A DNA stretch of 64,000 nt from Rubrivivax sp. (GCA_027487905.1 JAIYCR010000038.1:101351-165350), one strand, 5' to 3'; counted from the first letter of the stretch, positions 51,248-59,188 are shown. The notes: generated from the sequence alone by a model not told the origin. Program-made: numbers and translations.

Positions 51248-51261
51248 TTAGCAGCTGATAA
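51248..51261. promoter_or_regulatory. Candidate operator D (TTAGC-AGCT-GATAA)
   Basis: The element lies 23 bp upstream of the LVIVD start and 81 bp before the Bug gene, in a short AT-rich divergent gap. The GATAA arm is exact and the left arm has one change from TTATC. A single site could serve both directions. Confidence 0.42.
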
Positions 51262-51341
51262 TATAGCCTTCTCTTCGAGCAGGAAATCCTCCCGTTCCCG
51301 AAGAGCGCGCCGGGCAGCGCGCACCGCTCGTGGAGCTTTCG

Positions 51342-52331
51342 ATGTCCGACGTCCTTCTTTCGCGCCGCCGCTTCCAGCGGCGGCTCATGGCCCTGGCTGC
51401 GGTCGGGCTGGCCCCCATGGGCGCCCTGGCGCAGGCCTTCCCGAACAAGCCGGTCCGCCTGATCGTGACCTACCCGCCAGGTGGCAGCTCCGACCTGATG
51501 GCGCGCATCGTGGCGCAAAAGCTCGGAGAACACTGGGGCCAGCAGGTGCTGGTGGACAGCAAGCCGGGCGCCGCCGGCTCCATCGGCATGGAGTTCGCGG
51601 CCCGCCAGGCGGCCGACGGCTACAGCGTGGTGATCGGCAACCTCGGGCCTGCCGCGGTCAATCCGCTGATCAGCAAGGTGCCGTACAACATGGAGCGCGA
51701 CTTCATTCCCATCGCGCTCACCGCCACCGGGCCGAACATCCTGGTGGTGCCGGCGGCCTCGCCGCATCGCTCGCTGGCGGACATCCTCGCCGCCGCGCGG
51801 GCCAAGCCGAACGCCGTCACCTTCGGCACCAGCGGGCCGGGCAGCATGTCCCACCTGGCCACCGAGATGCTGATGCGCCAGGCCCAGGTCAAGATGGTCA
51901 ACGTGCCCTACAAGGGCGGCGGCCAGGCGGTCAACGACCTGCTGGGCGGGCAGATCGACATGATGATCTCCGATGCGCTGCCGGTGGTGCAGTTCATCAA
52001 GACCGGGCGGCTTCGCGCGCTTGCCATCACCAGCGGCGCCCGCTCGCCGCTCTTCCCGGACATCCCCACCTTCGCCGAGGGCGGCGTGCAGGGCCTGGTG
52101 GCCGAGAACTGGTGGGGCGTTTTCCTGCCGGCGAACACGCCCAAGTCGATCGTGGACGCCTATCACGCGGGCCTGGTGAAGGTCATGGCCGACGCCGAGG
52201 TCAAGGAGAAGTTCGCCGGCCTGGGCGTGCAGGCCCGCTCCAGCACGCAGGACGAGTTCCGCGCCTTTCTCGGCTCGGAGACGGCGAAGTACGCCAAGCT
52301 GGTGGCCGACAACAACATCAAGGCCGACTGA
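51342..52331 (+). CDS. Tripartite tricarboxylate transporter receptor (Bug/TctC)
   Basis: The 329-residue product has a Tat-like signal (SRRRFQRRLMALAAVGLAPMGALAQA, cut near residue 27). The Bug fold includes PVRLIVTYPPGGSSDLMARIV, VDSKPGAAGSIG and VPYKGGGQAVNDLLGGQIDMM. It binds a carboxylate in the periplasm; its permease partner is not in this window. The ATG at 51342 follows GGAGCTTTCG; a GTG at 51330 is less likely. It diverges from the LVIVD/CobW pair and precedes the TetR gene, so its ligand may be the pathway substrate. Confidence 0.9.
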   Translation: MSDVLLSRRRFQRRLMALAAVGLAPMGALAQAFPNKPVRLIVTYPPGGSSDLMARIVAQKLGEHWGQQVLVDSKPGAAGSIGMEFAARQAADGYSVVIGNLGPAAVNPLISKVPYNMERDFIPIALTATGPNILVVPAASPHRSLADILAAARAKPNAVTFGTSGPGSMSHLATEMLMRQAQVKMVNVPYKGGGQAVNDLLGGQIDMMISDALPVVQFIKTGRLRALAITSGARSPLFPDIPTFAEGGVQGLVAENWWGVFLPANTPKSIVDAYHAGLVKVMADAEVKEKFAGLGVQARSSTQDEFRAFLGSETAKYAKLVADNNIKAD

Positions 52332-52345
52332 GGCGCCACAGCCCT

Positions 52346-52378
52346 GCCCGGCACCCAGGCACTGCCCAGGTGCCGGGC
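52346..52378 (+). terminator. Hairpin after the Bug gene
   Basis: GCCCGGCACC at 52346-52355 pairs perfectly with GGTGCCGGGC at 52369-52378 across a 13-base loop, beginning 14 bp after the stop codon at 52331. No U-tract follows, so termination may be partial or Rho-assisted. Confidence 0.55.
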
Positions 52379-52422
52379 GCACCGGCGGCCTGGCGGCCCG
52401 GCGGCGACTTAGCATCCGTTCC

Positions 52423-53265
52423 GTGAACGCCACCCGACGCCGCCGCCCCTCCCCCGCCGCCTCCAACGCCTCGGCAGCGGGGGCCGCACAGCCTGCCGCT
52501 GCGGCCAAGCCCTCGCGCGCGAGGCCCGCGCCCACCGCGCCCTTGGCATCGAGCCCACCGGCCCGCCAGCGCCTGGCGCCGGCCGAGCGGGAGCGGCAGA
52601 TCATCGAGGGTGCGATCGCCTATTTTTCCGAGGTGGGGTTTTCCGGCCAGACGCGCGAACTCTCCAAGCGCCTGGGCATCACCCAGCCTCTCCTCTATCG
52701 CTACTTCGCGAACAAGCAGGCCCTGATCGAGCGGGTCTATCAGACGGTTTTCGAATCGCGGTGGAACCCGGCGTGGATCGCGCTGCTGCAGGATCGCAGC
52801 CGCCCGCTGCGCGAGCGCCTCATCGACTTCTACAGCCAGTACTCGCAGGCCACCTACCGGCCCGAGTGGATCCGCATCTACATGCACGCGGGGCTGTCGG
52901 AGCCGACGCTGAACCGGCGCTACATCCAACTGGTCCGGCGCGAGCTCATGCCGGTGTACTGCCGCGAGGTTCGCGACGCCTGCGGCCTGGGCGACCTGCC
53001 GCTGGAGATCTCCGAGGAGGAGATCGAGTTCGTCTGGAGCCTGCACGGCGGCATCTTCTACATGGCCGTGCGCGAGCATGTCTACAACATCCGCATCCGG
53101 GTGGACTTCCTCGCCCACGTGGCCTTGGTGGTGGACAACTTCCTCGCCGGCGCCCGTGTGACCCACCCGGCACTGGCGCGCAGCCGGCTCGGGGTGCCAG
53201 TGCCGCCGTCAGGCGGGCGGGCGGCACCGCCAGCCCGCAAGGTGCGTCGGGCTGCCAAGGCTTGA
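52423..53265 (+). CDS. TetR family regulator with long disordered N-terminus
   Basis: The DNA-binding domain lies at about residues 55-110: RERQIIEGAIAYFSEVGFSGQTRELSKRLGITQPLLYRYFANKQALIERVY, a typical TetR helix-turn-helix. It is preceded by some 50 residues rich in Ala, Pro and Arg and followed by a basic Ala/Pro tail. Translation seems to start at GTG 52423. It is the only regulator gene adjacent to the 42-51 kb genes that carry the TTATC-N4-GATAA sites, so it is the best candidate to bind them. That link is inference. Confidence 0.82.
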   Translation: MNATRRRRPSPAASNASAAGAAQPAAAAKPSRARPAPTAPLASSPPARQRLAPAERERQIIEGAIAYFSEVGFSGQTRELSKRLGITQPLLYRYFANKQALIERVYQTVFESRWNPAWIALLQDRSRPLRERLIDFYSQYSQATYRPEWIRIYMHAGLSEPTLNRRYIQLVRRELMPVYCREVRDACGLGDLPLEISEEEIEFVWSLHGGIFYMAVREHVYNIRIRVDFLAHVALVVDNFLAGARVTHPALARSRLGVPVPPSGGRAAPPARKVRRAAKA

Positions 53266-53677
53266 TGAAGCCTGATGAAGCCTGAGAAGGCCTGAAAAGA
53301 GGCCCTCAGCCGCGGCGCCCGGGCCGGGGCCTGGGCCGGGAGCGGAGCTGCGGCGATCTTCAGGCGTCGCAACCGGGCAGGAGCCAGCGTGTTTTCCAGG
53401 GCCGGTGGGCCAACGGGCTCGTGCTGCGTGAATCAACGCCCTTGATAAGTCTTATTATCATGGCAATGGGTTTGAGTCGACCATCTGCCCCGCCAGCAGC
53501 CCGTCGCACCCAAGTGCTTCACCCGCTTGGATTTTTCCCTTCAGCCGAAACCTTGGCCGATGTACCGGCGCTCCCGTCCGTTTGCGACGGGGCCGACGGG
53601 GCCTCCCGCGGGCACCCCCGCCAACAGCCGACACATGCCCCTCGAACGCACCGGATCGCGCAAGCCTTCTCCCCGTC
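53266..53677. other. 412-bp gap between TetR and recombinase genes
   Basis: The left part holds short imperfect repeats (AAGCCTGATG units at about 53267-53300). The middle holds a clear inverted repeat at 53443-53460. The right part shows no convincing coding sequence; a possible 86-codon frame at 53421-53681 has no recognisable domain and unusual composition. It forms the boundary between the catabolic region and the replication module. Confidence 0.5.
53443..53460. promoter_or_regulatory. Inverted repeat TGATAA-N6-TTATCA
   Basis: Perfect 6-bp arms surround six bases, with a nested ATAAG-T-CTTAT palindrome at 53445-53455. It resembles a repressor site, but its arms are oriented opposite to those of sites A-D and no gene start is close. 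It may be an autoregulatory or unrelated operator. Confidence 0.4.
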
Positions 53678-55609
53678 ATGACGCCGCCTGAAACGCTCAA
53701 CCTTCAGGAAATGGCCTTCGTGCGCGCCTGGGCCGAAGGCCTGGACACGGCCACTGCCTGGGCGCGCTACCGTCGCCTGGAGGGCCCGGGTGACGCCCGG
53801 CAGGCTCGCGGCGACCTGCTGCGCCTGCGCGAACGGCTGTCCGCCCAGGCCCGATCCTTGGGACGCCCGGACCTCGCTGCATTGCTGCGACGCGATCCAC
53901 AGGCCATCGCCGAAGGCAGCGCCCGCGCGCCCTCGCTGGAGGCCTTCGGCGCTTGCCTGCCCGAGGATTTCTACAGCGAGCGCGAACTGCTCGAGCTCTA
54001 CCAGGCCACCCACGGACGCGCCGCCGCGGCGTCGCCGCAGCGACGGCGCCAGCGGCTGCGCGAGCGCCTGCTGGAAGCGCTTCGGTGGCTGCAGGCGCAG
54101 CCAAGCCTGACGGACGGGACGCTCGGGTCGGCCACGGCTTCGCCGCAGGCGCACGATGGCGTGGGCCAATGGCTCGACGAGCGGCTTGCCAAGCGGCTGG
54201 AGGCGGCCGGCGTGCAGCGGCTGGAGACGCTGGTGGCGCTGATCCGTGTGCGCGGCTATCACTGGTACCGGCAGGTGCCCCGGCTCGGACCCGTGGGGGC
54301 GGCGCGTATCGTCCAGTGGCTTGAGCGGCACGCCGGCTCGCTGGGCGCGCTGGGCGAAGCGGTGCTGCGGCCACCCGGCGAGCTGGACCCGGCAGCGCTG
54401 ACGCCGGCGCCCCAGACCGGCATCGTGCCCATAGAGCGTCTCGTGCTGCCTGCCGGGCTGGATGGCGCCGGCGGCAGCAACCGCGCACCGATCGAGCGCT
54501 GCAAGCTCAAGGCGGACAACGACCTGCAGGCGGTTCACGCCTGGCTGCGCCTGCGGCCGCAGGACACCCACACCTGGCGCGCCTATCGCAAGGAAGCCGA
54601 ACGCTTCCTGCTGTGGGCGGTACTGGCCCAGGGTCGGGCGCTGTCGTCCCTGGACGGAGACGACTGCATCGGCTTTCGCGACTTTCTCGCGGCGCCGCCC
54701 GGCCAGTGGTGTGCGCCGCGCCACATTCAGCGCTGGAGCACCCAGTGGCGGCCCTTCGAGGGGCCGCTCTCCCCGGCCTCCGCAGCGACAGCGGTCACCA
54801 TCGTGCGCTCGATGTGCGAATGGCTGGTCAGGCGCCACTACCTGGACAGCAACCCCTGGGACGCGGTGCCGCTGCGTCCGGATGCGCCCACCGCGCCCCG
54901 CCTTCGGGCGCTGACGCATCGCCAGTGGACCTGGGTGGAGCGATGGCTGGGCGAGCCAGCGCTGCATGGAGCGCCACCACAGTCACCGGCCGAGGCGTCG
55001 CGCCACGCCCGGCCGCACCTGCAGCACCGGGTCGACGCGGCGAACGAGCGCCTGCGCTTCCTGGTGCGCCTGGCCTACACCACTGGACTCAGGCTGGCTG
55101 AACTCGCCGACGCCCGACTGGGCCGCATCCAGGAGGAGCGCCTGGACGACGGCGAACCTGGCTGGTCCTTGCAGGTGCTGGGCAAGCGCGCGCGATGGCG
55201 CGAGGTTCCACTGCCGGCGGTCACGGTGCAGGCCCTTCAGCGCCATCTGGCCTCGCGAGGCCTGGCGCTCCACCCGGGCGCGAATCCACCCGACACCCCC
55301 CTGGTGGCCCGCCTGGATGGTCGCTCGCCCCTTTCAGCGGGACGCATCTATGAGATCCTGGTCGATGCGTTCAGCCGCTGCGCCCAGTGGGTGGAGCCGC
55401 AGGATGCGGCTTGCGCGGCCCGCATCCGCGAGGCCACGACGCATTGGTTGCGGCACACCTATGGTTCGCACGGCGTGGCCCGGGGCATGCCGCAGGATGT
55501 GCTGCAGGCCAACCTCGGGCATCGCAGCCTCGCCACCACATCCATCTACGTGACCGCCGAAAAGACCCGTCGACATGCTGCGGTGCGAGGTGCCTTCGAC
55601 GTCGCCTGA
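53678..55609 (+). CDS. Large tyrosine recombinase (phage integrase family) of the replicon module
   Basis: The 643-residue protein ends with a complete tyrosine-recombinase domain: R472 (TTGLRLAELAD), H589 and R592 (THWLRHTYGSH), H615 (LGHRSLATT) and Y624 (SIYVTAEKT) as nucleophile. A SAM-like core-binding region precedes it, and a long N-terminal region of about 300 residues contains helical, Arg-rich segments resembling the DUF3701 type. Phage integrases and XerC/D are usually 300-400 residues. Its place next to parB, parA and the origin suggests replicon dimer resolution rather than prophage integration; no attachment sites or phage genes are seen. ATG at 53678 is the most economical start. 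Confidence 0.85.
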   Translation: MTPPETLNLQEMAFVRAWAEGLDTATAWARYRRLEGPGDARQARGDLLRLRERLSAQARSLGRPDLAALLRRDPQAIAEGSARAPSLEAFGACLPEDFYSERELLELYQATHGRAAAASPQRRRQRLRERLLEALRWLQAQPSLTDGTLGSATASPQAHDGVGQWLDERLAKRLEAAGVQRLETLVALIRVRGYHWYRQVPRLGPVGAARIVQWLERHAGSLGALGEAVLRPPGELDPAALTPAPQTGIVPIERLVLPAGLDGAGGSNRAPIERCKLKADNDLQAVHAWLRLRPQDTHTWRAYRKEAERFLLWAVLAQGRALSSLDGDDCIGFRDFLAAPPGQWCAPRHIQRWSTQWRPFEGPLSPASAATAVTIVRSMCEWLVRRHYLDSNPWDAVPLRPDAPTAPRLRALTHRQWTWVERWLGEPALHGAPPQSPAEASRHARPHLQHRVDAANERLRFLVRLAYTTGLRLAELADARLGRIQEERLDDGEPGWSLQVLGKRARWREVPLPAVTVQALQRHLASRGLALHPGANPPDTPLVARLDGRSPLSAGRIYEILVDAFSRCAQWVEPQDAACAARIREATTHWLRHTYGSHGVARGMPQDVLQANLGHRSLATTSIYVTAEKTRRHAAVRGAFDVA

Positions 55610-55647
55610 GTGGCGGTGGAGTCGATGGTCCAGGACTTGAAGCCATG

Positions 55648-55668
55648 GGTGTTGAACGGTTCAACACC
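55648..55668. other. Candidate parS site 1 (21-bp palindrome)
   Basis: Ten-base arms GGTGTTGAAC and GTTCAACACC flank a central G, giving a perfect 21-bp palindrome with the 15-bp core GTTGAACGGTTCAAC. The same core is found inside parB and parA. Placement beside a parAB operon makes it the probable ParB-binding centromere site. Confidence 0.75.
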
Positions 55669-55761
55669 GCCATTCCACAGCCCGCCCTCCAATGTGCCCT
55701 CCAATGGCTGCCTCGTGACTTGCTCCATCAGACCGCCGCTGTAGACGGCCGGGTCTTGGAC

Positions 55762-55799
55762 GGCCTGGTCGTGGGTGGCCTGGTCGTGGGTGGCCTGGG
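55762..55799. repeat. 15-bp tandem repeat, 2.5 copies
   Basis: GGCCTGGTCGTGGGT occurs at 55762-55776 and 55777-55791, followed by eight bases of a third copy. The repeat lies in the non-coding gap between the recombinase and parB genes. No symmetry is visible in the unit. Confidence 0.7.
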
Positions 55800-55963
55800 T
55801 CGCGCTGCCTCGGTCGCGCCGCCTGCCGGACGCAGTCGACATCGGCCGCAGCGAGGCACGCACCGTAGGTGGGCGGTGAAACCACAGCCGCCACGCCATG
55901 CCGCGCAACGCTGCCCTGCCCTGCCCGCGCCCCCTCACCCCGCCCCGACCTGTTCGCTGCGAC

Positions 55964-57010
55964 TCATTCCCTGAGAAAGTCCTCGAGCGCCTTCATCAGC
56001 GCCCTGTGACGCTGCGGGGGAAGAACGCCGGCCTCGAAGTGAATCGTCACCCGGCCCTGCTCATCGCAGGCCAGTCGGGCGAGCAGCTGACCGGCGCGCG
56101 ACAAAGACAGCGGCTTGGTCACGGGTGACGCGGGTGTGGGGGGTGCCACCGGACCGCTGCCCGGGGCGGTGCCCAGCAGCCGAGCCAGCACCGCAGGGGC
56201 GCCGAGCGTTCCGCGCACGCTGCCCAGTTCGCGCGCCCTGGCCAGCGTGCCCTCCGGATCTTTCTGCATGGCTTCGGTCAGCGGCGCGGCCCACCGGAAC
56301 TGAATGTCCAGCGGACTGGAGAAGGCGCCGATCACCGCCTCCGGCAACCTAGCCAGTGCGACGCTCTTGGACACCATCGACACATCCACACCCAGGCTCT
56401 CGGCCAGGCGGCGCAGCGAGCCGAACAGCCCCTCGTCCAGCGCCTTGCGGTACATCACACCCTGCTCCCACGCCGACAGGTTCTGCCGCCCCCGGTTCTC
56501 GCGCTCCATCTGCTCGAAGAGACTGAGGTCGGACGCTTCCTCGACCACTGCAAGGACGGGCAAGCCCAGTTCAGCGCACGCCCGGTGCCGGCGGTGGCCG
56601 AAGATCAACTCGAAGGCCTCGCCGTCGGGGGCCGTTGAACCGTTCAACACGGCCACCGGCCTGACCTTCACCGGTTGCACATTGCCCCCCGCCGCTGCGA
56701 TTTCGGCCTTCAGTGCCGCGAAGTCCGCCGTGGCAAAGGACTGCTCATGTCGGTTGGCCCATCGCGAGCGGCGAATCCGGGCCGCGTCGATGCGGCGCAG
56801 CGGCGCCTGCTGCTCCAGTGCGCGCACGCGCGAGCGCAGCGTCTCGGCTTCCTGAACCGCGTCGGATTGGGCGGTGAGGAAACCCATCATCGTCCCCGGC
56901 GCCGTCTTGGGCTTGGGGGCTTGATCGCTTGCCGCGGCGCCAGGGGCGGCCGGCGCGAGCGGCTGCAGGCCCGGAATCATTCCAGCCTTCTCGAAGATCT
57001 TCCTGGCCAT
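55964..57010 (-). CDS. parB: ParB partition protein
   Basis: The 348-residue protein has the ParB CTPase motifs FGHRRHRACAELG and ENRGRQNLSAWEQG. A helix-turn-helix follows (SLRRLAESLGVDVSMVSKSVALARLP), and the C-terminal dimerisation part ends in ALMKALEDFLRE. ParB binds parS and spreads as a CTP-dependent clamp while ParA moves the complex. The start overlaps the parA stop by one base (TGATG), so the two are translationally coupled. A parS-like site lies inside the gene at 56634. It is distinct from chromosomal ParB in its Ala/Pro-rich first 50 residues. Confidence 0.92.
   Translation of the reverse strand: MARKIFEKAGMIPGLQPLAPAAPGAAASDQAPKPKTAPGTMMGFLTAQSDAVQEAETLRSRVRALEQQAPLRRIDAARIRRSRWANRHEQSFATADFAALKAEIAAAGGNVQPVKVRPVAVLNGSTAPDGEAFELIFGHRRHRACAELGLPVLAVVEEASDLSLFEQMERENRGRQNLSAWEQGVMYRKALDEGLFGSLRRLAESLGVDVSMVSKSVALARLPEAVIGAFSSPLDIQFRWAAPLTEAMQKDPEGTLARARELGSVRGTLGAPAVLARLLGTAPGSGPVAPPTPASPVTKPLSLSRAGQLLARLACDEQGRVTIHFEAGVLPPQRHRALMKALEDFLRE
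56634..56648. other. Candidate parS site 2, inside parB
   Basis: GTTGAAC-C-GTTCAAC is a perfect 15-bp palindrome within the parB coding sequence (encoding VLNGST on the minus strand). It is identical to site 1 in the core apart from the central base as read on this strand. Confidence 0.7.
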
Positions 57011-58407
57011 CAGTCAACCCCCTTCTCTGTCTTGCCTGCCTTGACCGCCTTGACCGCCTTGCCTGCCTCGACCGAGCCGCGAGCGGGCACCGCCTGCGAG
57101 AGCGTTGAACGGTTCAACACCCCATCGGACGGGCTGCCCGCCGATGGCGCGGGGTGCTCAGGGCGCCCCGGACCCTGTGCGCGTTCACCGCGCTCGAGCG
57201 AGGGCTCCTGGGTGGCGGCAGCCTCGATCTGGCGGCGCCAGACCGACTGCACGGACGTCTCGATGTAGCTCACCATCAGGTCGTAGGCGTCGCGCGCGCG
57301 CTTGAAGGTCCGGGCGTGGCCCTCGTAGCGGGTGATGTCGTAGACCGTGCCGAACTCCACCGTCGCTGCGGCCGTCACCGCGGACTTCGGAATCTCCATG
57401 GGCAGGACCGACACCCGCTTGGCGTAGGTGCTCTGGATCCACTGCTTGACGATCGCACCGGTCGCATCCGAGCTGTCCACGCGGCTGAGAAGGATGTTCA
57501 TGAAGTCGAACTGCTTGTCGTGCCCCCGGTTGCTCAGCAGCTGGGTGGTGAGGTCGGAGAACAGCGTCCAGAACTGTGCAGCCGACGCGAAATCGAGCGT
57601 GCCCGGTGGCAGCGGCATGATCAAGCCGTTGCTGGCCAGCAAGGCGTTGATCGTGGTGTAGGACAGGGCAGGGGGGGTGTCGATGACGATCACGTCGTAA
57701 TCGCTGCGCACGTCGTCGATGCCGTAGTTCAGGACATTCCAGAACTGAAAGCCCGGCTCCTGGGTCTGGCGGGCGGGCAGGGCGAACTCCGCGCCGAAGA
57801 GCAGGGGCGCGGCCGGAACCAGGTCGATTCCGTCCCAGTAGGTGGGTCGAATGGCGTAACGGATGGAGGTTTCGGCGCCCATCACCAGCGGCAAGATGGT
57901 GTGCTCTTCCTCGACCTCGGTGTCGGGCAGGATTCCGAAAAGCGTGGTGAGCGAGCCTTGCGGGTCGGTGTCGATCACCAGCACCCGGTGCCCCATCAGC
58001 GACAAGCCCTGGGCGAGCGTCACTGCGGTGGTGGTCTTGCCCACGCCGCCCTTGAAGTTGGCGATGCTGATCGTCACGGCTTCCGCGCCGGCGGGGCGCA
58101 GGCTCTCGCGCCGGTACTCGCGCATCCAGCAGCGCACCTCGGCGAGCGTGAACTCGCGGCGGTTGCCGACCTGGTTCAAGGTGCCGCCGGGAAGGTCGCC
58201 TCGGCCCATCCTGTGCGTGAGCGAGCCCTTCTCGATGCCCAGCAACTGCGCCAGCTGGCTCAGGTTCCAGATCGGCGCGGCCTTGCGCGTGGTCGGCGCG
58301 AGCATGGCCGAGCGGATCTGCGACATCATCTGGGCCGAGTGCACCGCCAGTTCGGCGATGTCAGCCAGGCCGATGGGTGCGGGCGCCTTGATTCCGAGCT
58401 TTGACAT
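57010..58407 (-). CDS. parA: ParA partition ATPase, type Ia with N-terminal DNA-binding domain
   Basis: The 465-residue protein has a helix-turn-helix region at about 47-80 (NLSQLAQLLGIEKGSLTHRMGRGDLP). The deviant Walker A KGGVGKTTTA follows at 119-127, then VLVIDTDPQGSLTTLFG and VIVIDTPPALSYTT. Large ParA proteins of this type repress their own operon and segregate plasmids or secondary chromosomes. ATG at 58407 is preceded by AGGAGG at ideal distance; a longer frame to 58644 runs into the origin repeats. The last 50 residues are low-complexity (AGKAVKAVKAGK). A parS-like site lies in the 3' part of the gene. Confidence 0.92.
   Translation of the reverse strand: MSKLGIKAPAPIGLADIAELAVHSAQMMSQIRSAMLAPTTRKAAPIWNLSQLAQLLGIEKGSLTHRMGRGDLPGGTLNQVGNRREFTLAEVRCWMREYRRESLRPAGAEAVTISIANFKGGVGKTTTAVTLAQGLSLMGHRVLVIDTDPQGSLTTLFGILPDTEVEEEHTILPLVMGAETSIRYAIRPTYWDGIDLVPAAPLLFGAEFALPARQTQEPGFQFWNVLNYGIDDVRSDYDVIVIDTPPALSYTTINALLASNGLIMPLPPGTLDFASAAQFWTLFSDLTTQLLSNRGHDKQFDFMNILLSRVDSSDATGAIVKQWIQSTYAKRVSVLPMEIPKSAVTAAATVEFGTVYDITRYEGHARTFKRARDAYDLMVSYIETSVQSVWRRQIEAAATQEPSLERGERAQGPGRPEHPAPSAGSPSDGVLNRSTLSQAVPARGSVEAGKAVKAVKAGKTEKGVD
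57104..57118. other. Candidate parS site 3, inside parA
   Basis: GTTGAAC-G-GTTCAAC, with flanking bases CAC on the right, lies near the 3' end of parA and encodes VLNRST on the minus strand. It is the third copy within 1.5 kb of the same palindrome. Confidence 0.72.
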
Positions 58408-58641
58408 GAAGTCCTCCTGGCCGCAGTTTATCGCCGTCTTGACGGGTTCCTGCCAAAGCATGCGCGCGGCGTCAAGCTGCCGCTGAACCGGAGTCTGCGT
58501 AGCAGGCCTGTTGTCGGTGTTGCGCCTGGATTTCCTCTTCCTGAAGCAGTCCCGCCGGGATTTAGATGATTCAGATCCTTCAATACCTTTAAACGCTTTA
58601 GGGCCTGAAAAGTTGTTGTCGGACAAAGACTTGGACTCATC

Positions 58642-58749
58642 CATGTGAGTGGATACAGGCGCTCGGGTGAGAGCTTTCGGGCGCCGGGGTGAGTCGCCTT
58701 GGGGGGCCAGGTGAGAGGGTGCGGGCGCTCAGGTGAGGGGGTATGGGAA
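58642..58749 (+). repeat. Five tandem iterons at exact 22-bp spacing
   Basis: Units begin at 58642, 58664, 58686, 58708 and 58730 and share the 20-bp pattern CAGGTGAG-N7-GGG-N2 with small changes. The exact two-turn spacing on one strand is the classical arrangement for initiator binding. They lie directly next to the AT-rich stretch. Confidence 0.8.
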
Positions 58750-58809
58750 CAGGACGTCCCGGCGCCATGGCCGCGGGTCCCTGTTGGAGCCTGGCCCCGG
58801 GCGTGTCGG

Positions 58810-59142
58810 CAGGTGAGAGGAATTAGGCACCCGTGCCGGGCGGTGCGGGCCGTGCTGGCGGGTCCAGGCTCCCGGGCGCCGAGGGGAGGGCTGCGCGGGT
58901 GGCGGCAGGCGTCACGGCCGACCTCAGGGCGAACGTCAGGGCGTACGTCAGGGCCGACGTCACGGCCTTGCACCGCGCCGGTGGCTGTCCCCGTCGGCTG
59001 GGTGGCCACCTGCGACGGCACACAGGTGAGGCTTTTTGGGAAAGGCGCAGGTGTGGACGTGAGGACTTTTAGGAGGGCCATCGGCGACTGTGCAGAGGGG
59101 CCGGTCACGGTCCGAGGCGTGCCAGGTGAGACGATTTAGGCG
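58810..59142 (+). repeat. Four dispersed iterons closer to the initiator gene
   Basis: Copies of CAGGTGAG followed by a T-rich TTNGG end occur at 58810-58829, 59023-59042, 59056-59075 (GACGTGAG variant) and 59123-59142. They have the same orientation as the tandem array. The ones near the initiator promoter could serve copy control or autorepression. Confidence 0.7.
58909..58968 (+). repeat. Five 12-bp direct repeats (ACGTCAGGGCG type)
   Basis: Units start at 58909, 58921, 58933, 58945 and 58957 and share the core GTCAGGGC/GTCACGGC. They are unrelated to the iterons in sequence. The array lies within the origin and may bind another protein. Confidence 0.65.
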
Positions 59143-59156
59143 TGTTCCTCGACCAT

Positions 59157-59174
59157 GTGAAGGCCTGTCTTCAC
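59157..59174 (+). promoter_or_regulatory. Inverted repeat before the initiator gene
   Basis: GTGAAG at 59157-59162 and CTTCAC at 59169-59174 enclose six bases, 29 bp before the initiator start. GTGA is also part of the iteron core, so this could be the operator through which a Rep dimer represses its own gene. It could also form a hairpin in the leader mRNA. Confidence 0.5.
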
Positions 59175-59188
59175 GTTAGGATCGCGGA

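Larger units (their letters stand above)
55610..55963. other. 354-bp gap between recombinase and parB genes
   Basis: This stretch contains the most symmetric parS-like palindrome (55648-55668) and a 15-bp tandem repeat (55762-55799). No convincing gene is seen. A recombination site for the adjacent recombinase might be here, but I cannot identify one. Confidence 0.5.

Noticed and set aside
53421..53681. 86-codon plus-strand frame before the recombinase gene
   Set aside because: There is no domain, no clear ribosome-binding site, and it contains the inverted repeat at 53443; coding potential is not convincing.
53678..55609. Prophage or integrative element headed by the recombinase
   Set aside because: No phage, conjugation or attachment-site features are present; the neighbours are partition and replication genes.
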